From the NCBI GenBank assembly GCA_963579025.1, contig CAUZFZ010000037.1:1-64000 (forward strand): a stretch of DNA of 64,000 nt, read 5' to 3'. Positions 50,585 through 61,694 of the stretch are shown piece by piece. The DNA is from CAUZFZ01 sp963579025. GTDB lineage: Bacteria > Planctomycetota > Planctomycetia > Planctomycetales > Planctomycetaceae. Position 1 is the stretch's first letter; the number at the start of each line of letters is the position of its first letter. Below the pieces are notes generated by a model. The model worked only from the letters and a program-made list of their open reading frames with translations, did no database searches and had not been told where the DNA came from. A program made the translations under genes and the position numbers.

Positions 50585-53500
50585 ATGGAAATCACGTCGC
50601 GGCCGGCGGTTCCAATCGAAATCGATGCGTTGCTCAGATCGCGTTTCCACGGCGCAGTGTCAATCCGCGGAATCCGATTTCAGATTCTTTTCTCAGCGCT
50701 TGCCGCATTTCGTCTCTACGAATCCGATGGCCCGCAAACCATCCGCCTCGAAGGCATTGAGGACGTTGACCTAGTCGGACTTTCCCGCGGCGACGAATTC
50801 ATTCAAGTAAAGACTGCGGACAGACACTGGAGTTGGAGCCAGCTCAAGAAGCCAATTGGCTCATTCCTTGAGGCGATGAGGACGGGCGAGTTCGCGAAAT
50901 TCATTCTCGTATTCAATTTCCGCCTCGAAAAAGAATTCGCACGTCTTTCTCGGCGCAATGAATTGACTGCTGCAGAACTGAATCGCGTTACAAAGAAATT
51001 TCGCAAGCTGTGTCGAAGCTGCGGTGCCACACGACAGGAAGCCGACAACCTCCTTGAGCACGTAACCATCGAATCTCACATCGATTCTGATGTGACGCTG
51101 CGGATGCGACAATTGGTCGCCACTGAGTGGGATGTACCAACGGAATCGGTCGATCTCTACCTCTGCGTTCTGGTGTCACAGTTTCTCGAATGGGCAGTGG
51201 ATCGGAAATCCGTTTCTGCTGATGACCTGTCTCAAATCCGGACGCGTGTTGCAGAGGGGATGGCACGCGAACGCGCCTTCGATGCCTACGGGCGAGGCTT
51301 GATAACTCGCCTGACTGCGACGTGCGACACGAACGCTGAAGAGTTCTTTATCGGCAAAGGAACGCGCGTCGGTCAGATCGCAGCAGGGGTCGACGTGCCT
51401 CGGCCAATCTGGATCTCCAGAATCAGGGAAGGAATGCGCGACGGCCAAGTCTGCGTGATCCGAGCCCCGAGTGGACAGGGTAAATCAGCTCTACTGTATC
51501 GATTCGTCATCGATCATTGGGTTGCCGATTCGACATACGAACTCAAGGTTGCTGAAACGGTGGAACAAGCGGAACTTGTGTGTGAGTTTCTGCGGTTTCG
51601 ATCGGACCTGAAGCTACCCACGAACGTCGTAATCGATAATGCCGGATGGCGCACCGCGCACTGGCCGCGAGTCGCTGAACTCGCCGCATCGCTCAGAATT
51701 CCTGTTCTTGTTTCGACACGACACGAAGACTGGTACCGCTTTGGCGTGGAGTCACTCACGGGCACCGTGTTCATCGAACCAGAACTCACTCAGGACGAAG
51801 CACGATCGATCTACGCAGCACTCGAGCGTCGAGGCCACGTCCGCGAGTCCGTCACGTCCGGCGATCAGGCGTTCGAACAAGTTGGAGAACCGAGACTCCT
51901 GATGGAGTTCATTTATCTGGTCACGCAGGGCAGGATGCTTCGCGAGCGACTCCGCGACCAGATTTCGTCGATGGAACGGCGGCACGACGATCCATCAAGG
52001 CTAGACATCCTGCGTCTGGTCTCGCTGGCACACATTCTAGGAGTACCGGTCGACGTACGGCGTTTAATGTCCGAGGTTGCATGTTGTGACGACCAGCAGC
52101 GAACACTGGAATCAGTCCAGCGTGAGTTTGTCGAAGTTAGTCCGGGCGAAATCAGTGGCCTGCACCACGTTCGTTCTGCGCACTTGGTTGACCTTCTGCA
52201 TGCGACTTTTCCCGAGGCAAGTGACACGGCAGCTCGACTACTGCGCGTCGTCCCGTACCGCGCGCTTGGGACGCTGGTGGCAAACGCACTCCGCCACGAT
52301 GCCATCCAACGTGCTGGTATCTTCGATGCCATCGTGGCAACCAGTTGCGACCTGTCGATCCAACAGATACTTGACGTCTTGGCTGGCGTCTTCCATGCAG
52401 GAGAACGTACTTGGCTCCTCGCGAATCGAAATGTCTTTCGAGATGTTCGCGATCACATTGGAGCAGCGGCCGCGGATCTGGTCAGTTACCGCTTTCTTCC
52501 GGTCACCGTTAACGACGCTTGGAAGAATATCGAGCAACTGCTGCAGGAAAACCCCGAGAGGCTTGACGATCTCAACGCCTTGCTTGATCGAGTAGAACCT
52601 GGCGAGCGTGGCTTGGACTGGTGTCGGCAACTGATTGACCGGTTGCAGTTGGCGAGCGAATGTCTGACTGCCGATGAGCATTCGACCGCGGAACTCCTCA
52701 TTTGGAGTGCTCAATCTGGCGCGACCCTGCAAGGATGGGATGATGCACGACCACACATGTCCGATGCGTTGTCGAACTTCAATCGAGCGCCTGACGAGTT
52801 CTGTGAAATTCTTGAAGGCGTCTCCCGGTACGACACAGCGCTCTATGAGGACTGGTTCGCAGCGCACGGCGAAAAATTCCTCGCGTGGTTCCGGCACGAA
52901 ACAGACACGTACCGGATCGAACTGAGTGATAACCAAGTGGAGATCGAATACTTTGTCGATCCAACCAACGCGTTGAAAGCGGGTCAGCAGACGATGAGCA
53001 GGCTCAGACTGCTCAGAAGGGTCTTGCCAACCTGCAATCTGTTTATCTGCCAGGGCAACTGGATGCTTCCCGGGGGCGTTCAGCCATCCGTTGATGACAC
53101 AGCGAAACGACTCAGCCCAGATACGCTTCCCTACGAGACTGATACGCGCAGAAACAGCGAATGGGCGAACATCGTACTTGCCGAGTTCTTTCCAAAATTC
53201 TCGTGGTCGATACAGGAATCCTGGTCGGTAGTACGGACAGACGCATTGCAGCTTGCCAGTGAGCTAACGAAAGCTCTCTCCGCCAGGCTCGCTGGTCGCC
53301 GACATGACTCCGCGTATTTCAACGATGGGACAGTTTTTCAAAGAATCATTCACACGCTTCTCGCTCTGCCGCGTGGTCCGAACATCGAGGCACTCGGGCC
53401 AACCGTAAATCTTTCACGAGATATCGCGGACTTCCTCCGCGAGAAGTCGCCGCACGTCTGGGCGTCCGCGTTCATGCGGTTCGTTCAATTTCTGTGTCAG

Positions 53501-54556
53501 CACCTGGAGAACCCAACAACCGACACGGCACGGCTGACACGCGTCAACTTCAGGGCCTGCCTCGACGAGGTCGCAAACCTGCACTGCGCATTCGATGCGC
53601 TCCTTCAACACTCTCCCGACTATTTTGAGATGCGGGCGCTAAATGATCAGGAAATGGCCGCATATGAATCACTACTGGTTCACCTTCAAGCTTGGATCGG
53701 CCTTAAGTTAAAAGTCCCCGTTACAAATGTTAGAAAGATGGTTCTGACGAAACATGAGCAACTGTCTTCGACAATGCTGAACCACATTCGTCGCGCCCTA
53801 ATACCACTTGAAGACTTAGGAATCCACGTTCGTGTGGGAACAGTCCTCACAGTCCCACACCGCGAACATGAACTGACACTGCAGGTCCGCGAAGTGCCGG
53901 TCAGTTATTCAGTAGCTGATATTTCCTTCCCCGAGGAGTCGCTCGATGCCATCGCCACAGCGCTGACGGCTGCTCGCGAGTCGGCCGATCGATTCTGGTT
54001 ACTTCCGGAATGGAACAGCACTCGCTTTCTGGACGGCGCATACCATTTGAGTTCGATTCAGTTGTATGACATCGAGCAGGGCAGAGAACTCGGCATCGAA
54101 GCCTTAGTACCAAGCGGTGTACCCGACTACCTGTCAATGGACGGCATTCCTGAGTTTCCGGTCGTCACGCCGCCGCACCTCCAACTTCGAACTGACATAC
54201 TTGCGATGGGGCAACTTGCGCGGCAGATCAAGGCTCGACACGAGTCAGTTCTGCCACTTGCTGCATCACGGTTTGACTGGGACCGTCAGATCTACGAGCA
54301 GAGTCACGCACGGCATTGCGCAATGTCTTCGGAGTTTCCGTCTGTCTGCGACGACATTCGTAGTCGCATGGAGGCAATGTTCGACGGGTCTACGAGTCAT
54401 GAAGACTTCGTTTTACTCGATTCGATCCTTCAACTTATTAAGTTGGCGGCTGAAGGCGGGCTTGAGTCGCTGCTCGCCGAAGCCGAACGCATACCGTCTG
54501 ACGATATCCTAATCTTTGCGTTCACCGAACTGGCACGTACCAAGAGCTGGGCATAG
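50585..54556 (+). CDS. Nuclease-STAND-like NTPase, candidate single-gene anti-phage defence protein
   Basis: The 1323-residue protein has three parts. Residues about 18-115 resemble the Cap4/DUF4297-like PD-(D/E)xK nuclease: a helix IRFQILFSALAAF, acidic EDVDL at 59-63 and EFIQVK at 71-76 (Gln-x-Lys). Residues about 280-530 form a P-loop ATPase with Walker A APSGQGKS (294-301) and Walker B NVVIDN (347-352), followed by an arm with winged-helix-like segments. The remaining 800 residues look helical and repetitive, as in STAND sensors, but contain no recognised repeat. There is no signal peptide or membrane segment. The ATG at 50585 has GAGGG upstream; a TTG at 50573 is possible. It stands alone, and by eye its codons are less GC-biased than its neighbours. 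Confidence 0.72.
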   Translation: MEITSRPAVPIEIDALLRSRFHGAVSIRGIRFQILFSALAAFRLYESDGPQTIRLEGIEDVDLVGLSRGDEFIQVKTADRHWSWSQLKKPIGSFLEAMRTGEFAKFILVFNFRLEKEFARLSRRNELTAAELNRVTKKFRKLCRSCGATRQEADNLLEHVTIESHIDSDVTLRMRQLVATEWDVPTESVDLYLCVLVSQFLEWAVDRKSVSADDLSQIRTRVAEGMARERAFDAYGRGLITRLTATCDTNAEEFFIGKGTRVGQIAAGVDVPRPIWISRIREGMRDGQVCVIRAPSGQGKSALLYRFVIDHWVADSTYELKVAETVEQAELVCEFLRFRSDLKLPTNVVIDNAGWRTAHWPRVAELAASLRIPVLVSTRHEDWYRFGVESLTGTVFIEPELTQDEARSIYAALERRGHVRESVTSGDQAFEQVGEPRLLMEFIYLVTQGRMLRERLRDQISSMERRHDDPSRLDILRLVSLAHILGVPVDVRRLMSEVACCDDQQRTLESVQREFVEVSPGEISGLHHVRSAHLVDLLHATFPEASDTAARLLRVVPYRALGTLVANALRHDAIQRAGIFDAIVATSCDLSIQQILDVLAGVFHAGERTWLLANRNVFRDVRDHIGAAAADLVSYRFLPVTVNDAWKNIEQLLQENPERLDDLNALLDRVEPGERGLDWCRQLIDRLQLASECLTADEHSTAELLIWSAQSGATLQGWDDARPHMSDALSNFNRAPDEFCEILEGVSRYDTALYEDWFAAHGEKFLAWFRHETDTYRIELSDNQVEIEYFVDPTNALKAGQQTMSRLRLLRRVLPTCNLFICQGNWMLPGGVQPSVDDTAKRLSPDTLPYETDTRRNSEWANIVLAEFFPKFSWSIQESWSVVRTDALQLASELTKALSARLAGRRHDSAYFNDGTVFQRIIHTLLALPRGPNIEALGPTVNLSRDIADFLREKSPHVWASAFMRFVQFLCQHLENPTTDTARLTRVNFRACLDEVANLHCAFDALLQHSPDYFEMRALNDQEMAAYESLLVHLQAWIGLKLKVPVTNVRKMVLTKHEQLSSTMLNHIRRALIPLEDLGIHVRVGTVLTVPHREHELTLQVREVPVSYSVADISFPEESLDAIATALTAARESADRFWLLPEWNSTRFLDGAYHLSSIQLYDIEQGRELGIEALVPSGVPDYLSMDGIPEFPVVTPPHLQLRTDILAMGQLARQIKARHESVLPLAASRFDWDRQIYEQSHARHCAMSSEFPSVCDDIRSRMEAMFDGSTSHEDFVLLDSILQLIKLAAEGGLESLLAEAERIPSDDILIFAFTELARTKSWA

Positions 54557-54688
54557 CGAATCGAGGAGAACAAACGGACAGATAAAGTGAGCATGCCACC
54601 GCATGGGTCCAAGACCTGGACGGTGCGCTGTCAACACAGGCCAGAGCTGCCCTGCCGACACTCGATGCGTTCATCTCTCCTGCATTGA

Positions 54689-54964
54689 TCAGACTGAGAC
54701 GATTCCAACCATGACAGCCAGCGTCATCAGCACGGTTGTGAGAGTCGCGAGGACTGCTCCGGCTTCCAGCAGACCCCAATCTAAATTCACGTGCCGGGCA
54801 TAGTCATTCGGTGCCTCGTGGGGGACGAAGCTGTGGTCACGTCCCTCCAGCGTGACGCCGCAGTCAAGTATCTGACTGCGAAACACACCGAAGTCCGACG
54901 CGGCAGAGCCAGCGACTGTGTTCGAACCTGATCGCGATACCGTTCCACTTTGATGTCTCGGCAT
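54689..54964 (-). CDS. Small membrane protein
   Basis: The 91-residue protein ends in a single transmembrane helix (AVLATLTTVLMTLAVMVGIV) after a polar Ser/Gly-rich N-terminal half. A strong ribosome site, CCAGGAGATC, precedes the ATG, which supports it as real. It is on the strand opposite to its neighbours. Not recognised. Confidence 0.55.
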   Translation of the reverse strand: MPRHQSGTVSRSGSNTVAGSAASDFGVFRSQILDCGVTLEGRDHSFVPHEAPNDYARHVNLDWGLLEAGAVLATLTTVLMTLAVMVGIVSV

Positions 54965-55281
54965 TGCCCGATCTCCTGGTCAATCTGTTGAGTTAACTTG
55001 AGATCGGCAGAAAGCAGCGGGCAGGGGCGTATCCAATTCGATGGTCTCCGCCAGTTGTGGCTTTATTCCAGCGGCGTGGACCGACAAACCGCAGGATGCT
55101 CAGTCTGTGATTGACTGCGGTCATCCGGCAGATCGACTGCTCAATTGCACTGAAAACGGTGTCGCTGGCGAATCGCTGCTTGACTCACGGTGAAACGTCA
55201 GATCAGCGCCTGCGCCGGCAGCGTCGGGGCTGTCGCGAATGCCCGGATGACTCAAGCGGCAGTGTCGGTCATAATCGGGAC
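54965..55281. other. Divergent intergenic region (317 bp)
   Basis: The region separates two small membrane-protein genes transcribed away from each other. No repeat or small gene was recognised. Promoters must lie here but cannot be placed. Confidence 0.4.
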
Positions 55282-55680
55282 ATGACCGCTGCCCCGCCTT
55301 CTGAACCGACGAAAGTTCCTGTCAGCCGCACGCTGGTGGGGATCATCTCACTCACGTGTCTGTGCGTGGGCCCCGGACTGCTGCTGGCCAGGCCCGACGA
55401 CGATTCCGTGCGTCTGTGGGCTGCCGGGTTCAATCGAGCCGGGCTGCTGATGGGGGCCCTCTGGTTCGCACTGCCGTCGGGAAATCGCGGCGCGGCATGG
55501 GCCAATGTTTCGATCCCGGCGCTCGGCGGCGGGCTGTTGGGCCTCCTCGCCCTTGTCCGCAACCCACGGGTCCTCCTGCCGATGATCGCGGTCCTGGGCG
55601 TGGTCTTCTTTCTCAAACGCTTCCTTGGTGGCGGTCGCACTCCTGCGCGAAATCGACCGGACCGAACTTCCTGGAAATGA
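55282..55680 (+). CDS. Small multi-pass membrane protein
   Basis: The 132-residue protein has four hydrophobic segments (LVGIISLTCLCVGPGLLLA; AGLLMGALWFAL; PALGGGLLGLLALV; LPMIAVLGVVFFL) and a basic C-terminus (RFLGGGRTPARNRPDR). The ATG at 55282 is preferred; an upstream extension is not protein-like. It is 9 bases upstream of the repeat-protein gene on the same strand. Not recognised; likely planctomycete-specific. Confidence 0.6.
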   Translation: MTAAPPSEPTKVPVSRTLVGIISLTCLCVGPGLLLARPDDDSVRLWAAGFNRAGLLMGALWFALPSGNRGAAWANVSIPALGGGLLGLLALVRNPRVLLPMIAVLGVVFFLKRFLGGGRTPARNRPDRTSWK

Positions 55681-55689
55681 GGCCCATTG

Positions 55690-58260
55690 ATGACAGCCTC
55701 ATTCCGCAGCATCGCCTTCGTTTGCGCTCTGGTTGCGACCACGGAAGCCGACGCTCAGGTCTTTACTCAGCCGCGCAACGATCAGGAAGCCATCGAGCAG
55801 TACTTCGAGGGTCTCCGCGAGCGTCGTCTGTTTTCGCTGGCCGAAACCGTGTGCCTGCGACGGCTGGGCGATCGAGCACTCGATCCGGCGATTCGGGCAC
55901 GGTACGCGGTCGAGCTGTCGCGTACGTTTTCCGAACACGCGCGCTACGTGGCAGCATTCGACGAGCAAACAGAACTGCTGGAGCAGGCCCGCGAAGCCGT
56001 GCTGAAAATACTTGGCCGAGGAATCGCACATCCGCAGCAAGTGCTGCTGGAAGCCCAGACGCAGTTCGTGACCGCCCGGGAAGTCGAGCTAAACCGCTGG
56101 CGATTTGAGTTGCAGCCGTTTGATACCGCACCACGTGATCGAGCCATGCTGCTGAGCACCCGGCTTGTCGTCGATTTCGAGCAGCTCGACGAAAAACTGA
56201 ACCGCGAGTTGCGCGTTCAAAACCGAACGACTCCACCCGGCGGCTTGACGGCGTTTCAACTGCGCGGGCTGCAGCGCGTCCTTCGTTATCGATCGGCTGC
56301 CATGCTGCTCGATCGGGCGAAACTGCTGGAACGACGCTCGCCGGATCGAGCCGAAGCGCTGGTCAAAGCGGACGCCGCGTTTCGTCGTCTCGCCAGTGGC
56401 ACCGTTGTGGACGATCTGGCCTGGAGAAGTCGGCTGGGTCTGGTCGAGACAATTCGGTTGCGAGGGGAAACGACGATTGCACAGAAGCTGCTGAACGGCA
56501 TGCTCAACGATCAGCCGGCACCTCAGGTCCTGGACGAGATCGTCGCTGAGCAGGCCGAAATCCTGATCGTCGAAAAGAAACTGACTGACGCCGCCGATCT
56601 GCTGAGACAGCATCGGCTGGAACGTCGTGGTCTGAATGGTCGTCTGAGCTACCTCAACGCTGCCGTGCTGCTGCAGTTGTGGAAGATCGCGCGAGAGAAG
56701 GACGAATCGAAACTGGCGGACGAAGTGCTGCAGGAAGCGAGTACGTCCGTCGCGCGGGCTCAGGTGGAAGCCGACGGATACTGGGCCGCCCGAGCCAGGC
56801 AGTTACTCGCGTCCGCCAACAGCACAAAGGACTACGGCGCGGCGGCCGGAGCGCTGGTCCAGCGGGCTCAGTCACTGTTCGGTGCCGGTAAAGCCAGTGA
56901 AGCCGCCGTGGCGTTTGAACAGGCCTTTGCCGCCGCACGTCAGGAGGGCCGCACTGATGCCGCTGTCGAGATCAGTTACACCGCCGGGTCCGTGCTGCTC
57001 AAACTGGATCGCTTTGATGAAGCGGCCGCGTTCTTCCAGCAGACGCAGACTCTGCAGCCAGACGGTCCGCGAGCTGCCCACGCGAATCTGTTGCAGGCAT
57101 GGTGTCAGGGTCGGGTGTATCAGCAGCAGCCGACCAGCGCACACCGCGAAGCGTACGCAGCCGCCCTGCAGCAGCATCGCGAGAGTTTTCCTGACACATC
57201 CACATTCGGTGATGCCACCTGGATGCTCGCCGGCCTCGAAGAGGGTCGCGGGCAGACTGTGCAGGCATTGAAATTATTCGCTCAGGTTCCAAACGGTCAT
57301 GCGCACACGGCCGAATCGCGCGTTGCCGTGGCTCGCTGCGCGGAGTCCATTCTGGATCGACTGAAGCGCGCGGGTCAGCCTCGTGGCGAATGGGAAGCGG
57401 CACTGATTCGACAACTCCACATCTTCGTGCAGCCGGTGCTGGCCCAGCCGACCATGCTGACCGGCCCGCAGGCCGAATTGCTGCTGCGCACGGGACGGTT
57501 AAATCTGAATCTCGAAACTCCAGACTACGAAGCTGCAGATCAGCTCCTGCTGCATATTCAGACGAACGCGAAACCGGGTGAGGCTCCCGCGGATGTTGAA
57601 CCTGCGGCACTGGATGAAGTCGTCTCCGTTGAGACGGTCAATTCGGCGGCTGGTCTGCGAATCGTGGCGCTGGTCGGCAAGGGCGACGTTGATGCCGCTC
57701 GTCGAGAGCTCGAACAGATCGCGTCGCAGGGAATCAATTCGCTCTGCGATGTGCTCGACGGCCTGACGACGGCCGCAGCTCGGCTTGATCAGCAGTCGCA
57801 ATGGTCGATCGGCCAGCTTCAATTGCGAACCGTCGAACTCGCGAAGATCGACGAGCGGAAACTGTCTGAGACGGACCGGCGGCGTTTTCGATATTCACTT
57901 GCCGGTGCCTGTGAACTGGCCGGACTGCCCGCTCGCGCGGCCGCGATCCTGACAGCATTTCTGAAGGCCAATCCGGACGACCATCAGCTCCGCCAGCGAC
58001 TCGCCGAGTTGTTGCTGCGCAGCGATCAGCCCACTGATCTGAGGACAGCCCGTGAACACTTTCGTAAGCTGGAAGCCGTTGATCGAGCCGGATCGCCCGC
58101 ATGGTTGCGAACTCGTCTGCAGGTCATCCGCGCGAACATCGCCCTGAAGGAAACAGACGAAGCGAAGAAGCTGCTGAAGGTGACACGACTACTGCACCGG
58201 AATCTCGGCGGACCGGAACTGAAACGCGAGTATGATGCGATTGAAGCGAGCCTCGAATGA
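55690..58260 (+). CDS. Secreted TPR-like helical repeat protein
   Basis: The 856-residue protein has a short signal-like N-terminus (FRSIAFVCALVATTEADAQ) and then almost only helical TPR-like units, for example ARYVAAFDEQTELLEQAREAV, AYTWTLLN-like pairs and KASEAAVAFEQAFAAARQEG, RFDEAAAFFQQTQTLQPDGP. The last unit reads HFRKLEAVDRAGSPAWLRTRLQVI. It would be a scaffold outside the cytoplasm. The ATG at 55690 follows a TTG at 55687. Its stop overlaps the HicB-like start by 4 bases. Confidence 0.78.
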   Translation: MTASFRSIAFVCALVATTEADAQVFTQPRNDQEAIEQYFEGLRERRLFSLAETVCLRRLGDRALDPAIRARYAVELSRTFSEHARYVAAFDEQTELLEQAREAVLKILGRGIAHPQQVLLEAQTQFVTAREVELNRWRFELQPFDTAPRDRAMLLSTRLVVDFEQLDEKLNRELRVQNRTTPPGGLTAFQLRGLQRVLRYRSAAMLLDRAKLLERRSPDRAEALVKADAAFRRLASGTVVDDLAWRSRLGLVETIRLRGETTIAQKLLNGMLNDQPAPQVLDEIVAEQAEILIVEKKLTDAADLLRQHRLERRGLNGRLSYLNAAVLLQLWKIAREKDESKLADEVLQEASTSVARAQVEADGYWAARARQLLASANSTKDYGAAAGALVQRAQSLFGAGKASEAAVAFEQAFAAARQEGRTDAAVEISYTAGSVLLKLDRFDEAAAFFQQTQTLQPDGPRAAHANLLQAWCQGRVYQQQPTSAHREAYAAALQQHRESFPDTSTFGDATWMLAGLEEGRGQTVQALKLFAQVPNGHAHTAESRVAVARCAESILDRLKRAGQPRGEWEAALIRQLHIFVQPVLAQPTMLTGPQAELLLRTGRLNLNLETPDYEAADQLLLHIQTNAKPGEAPADVEPAALDEVVSVETVNSAAGLRIVALVGKGDVDAARRELEQIASQGINSLCDVLDGLTTAAARLDQQSQWSIGQLQLRTVELAKIDERKLSETDRRRFRYSLAGACELAGLPARAAAILTAFLKANPDDHQLRQRLAELLLRSDQPTDLRTAREHFRKLEAVDRAGSPAWLRTRLQVIRANIALKETDEAKKLLKVTRLLHRNLGGPELKREYDAIEASLE

Positions 58261-58478
58261 AACCGGCGGATCAGTATCACAAATGGGTCGAGTGGAGCGA
58301 AGAGGATCGCGTGTACGTTGGCCGGTGCCCCGATCTCATCACGGGAATCCACGGCGACGATCCTCGCCAGGTCTACAACGATCTTTGCGAAGTTGTTGAC
58401 GAAGTGATTCAGCATTTCGAATCCGATGGGAAACCTCTGCCTGAACCGCGCGTAAGACCAATGCTTGATGTCGTCTGA
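58257..58478 (+). CDS. HicB-like protein (solo)
   Basis: The 73-residue protein resembles the HicB antitoxin fold: WVEWSEEDRVYVGRCPDLI, GDDPRQVYNDLCEVVDEVIQHF. The C-terminal DNA-binding part of typical HicB is lacking and no HicA toxin gene is adjacent. Its ATG overlaps the stop of the TPR-like gene (ATGA), suggesting coupled translation. Solo HicB-like proteins occur widely; role unknown. Confidence 0.8.
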   Translation: MKPADQYHKWVEWSEEDRVYVGRCPDLITGIHGDDPRQVYNDLCEVVDEVIQHFESDGKPLPEPRVRPMLDVV

Positions 58479-58508
58479 TTTTCCGAGACGACTTTTGTTC
58501 GGAGCACA

Positions 58509-60998
<2,490 letters not shown>

Positions 60999-61056
60999 CG
61001 AAGCAGCCTTGTTCTCGTGGTAGACTGAATCCATCCTGAATCCCGGAGTTCGTTCC

Positions 61057-61284
61057 ATGAACAGCATTACTATCGACGAGGCACAGGCCCGGTTGCCTGA
61101 GTTGATTGACGGACTGATGTCCGGCGAGGAGCTGGTCATCACGCGCGGTGAGCAGGTCGTCGCCAACCTGGTCGGCCGAGCCGTCCCGAATCGGCCGCGA
61201 CAATTCGGATTGGGCAAGGGCAAGCTAACTGTCATCAACGATGACGACGACCATCTTGCTGACTTCGGCGAGTACATGCCGTGA
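61057..61284 (+). CDS. Phd/YefM-family antitoxin
   Basis: The 75-residue protein has the Phd/YefM pattern: SITIDEAQARLPELIDGLMSG, ELVITRGEQVVANLVG, and a flexible acidic C-terminus (NDDDDHLADFGEYM). It represses its own operon and neutralises the adjacent PIN toxin. Its stop codon overlaps the GTG start of the toxin gene (GTGA at 61281-61284), so translation is coupled. Confidence 0.92.
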   Translation: MNSITIDEAQARLPELIDGLMSGEELVITRGEQVVANLVGRAVPNRPRQFGLGKGKLTVINDDDDHLADFGEYMP

Positions 61285-61667
61285 GACTTCTGCTCGATAC
61301 CCATGCGTTCCTATGGATGACACTGGACGATTCTCAGCTCAGTCAGACGGGTCGTGAATTGCTGTCTGACACTGGAAATACCCTCCTGCTCAGCGCGGCC
61401 AGTTACTGGGAAATCGCCATCAAGATCAGCCTCGGTAAGTATTCGTTGACCGAACCCCTCGACGATTTCGTGAAGCGGGAGGTGATTGCGAATCGACTGA
61501 CGATTCTCCCCATCTCTCCGGAACACGCCGCCGTAGTCGCTCACCTGGAATTCCATCACAAGGATCCCTTCGACCGTCTGCTTGCCGCTCAGGCACAAGT
61601 TGAAGGAGTGGCAATCGTCAGCAAAGACGAAATCTTCGACCGTTATGGCGTGAACAGGTTGTGGTGA
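61281..61667 (+). CDS. vapC: PIN-domain toxin (VapC family)
   Basis: The 128-residue protein is a typical VapC ribonuclease: LLLDTHAFLWM with the first Asp, SAASYWEIAIKISLGKYSL with the Glu, HKDPFDRLLAAQA with the DxxD pair, and VSKDEIFDRYGV at the end. It starts with GTG inside the stop of the Phd-type antitoxin. This is a complete type II toxin-antitoxin pair. Confidence 0.93.
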   Translation: MRLLLDTHAFLWMTLDDSQLSQTGRELLSDTGNTLLLSAASYWEIAIKISLGKYSLTEPLDDFVKREVIANRLTILPISPEHAAVVAHLEFHHKDPFDRLLAAQAQVEGVAIVSKDEIFDRYGVNRLW

Positions 61668-61694
61668 CTGTGCGGTCACCGCGGCTCGCAGACC

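Noticed and set aside
48348..54556. The GTPase and the nuclease-NTPase as one two-gene defence system
   Set aside because: They are 330 bases apart with a transposase relic between them, and the GTPase has no visible defence-related domain; joint function cannot be supported.
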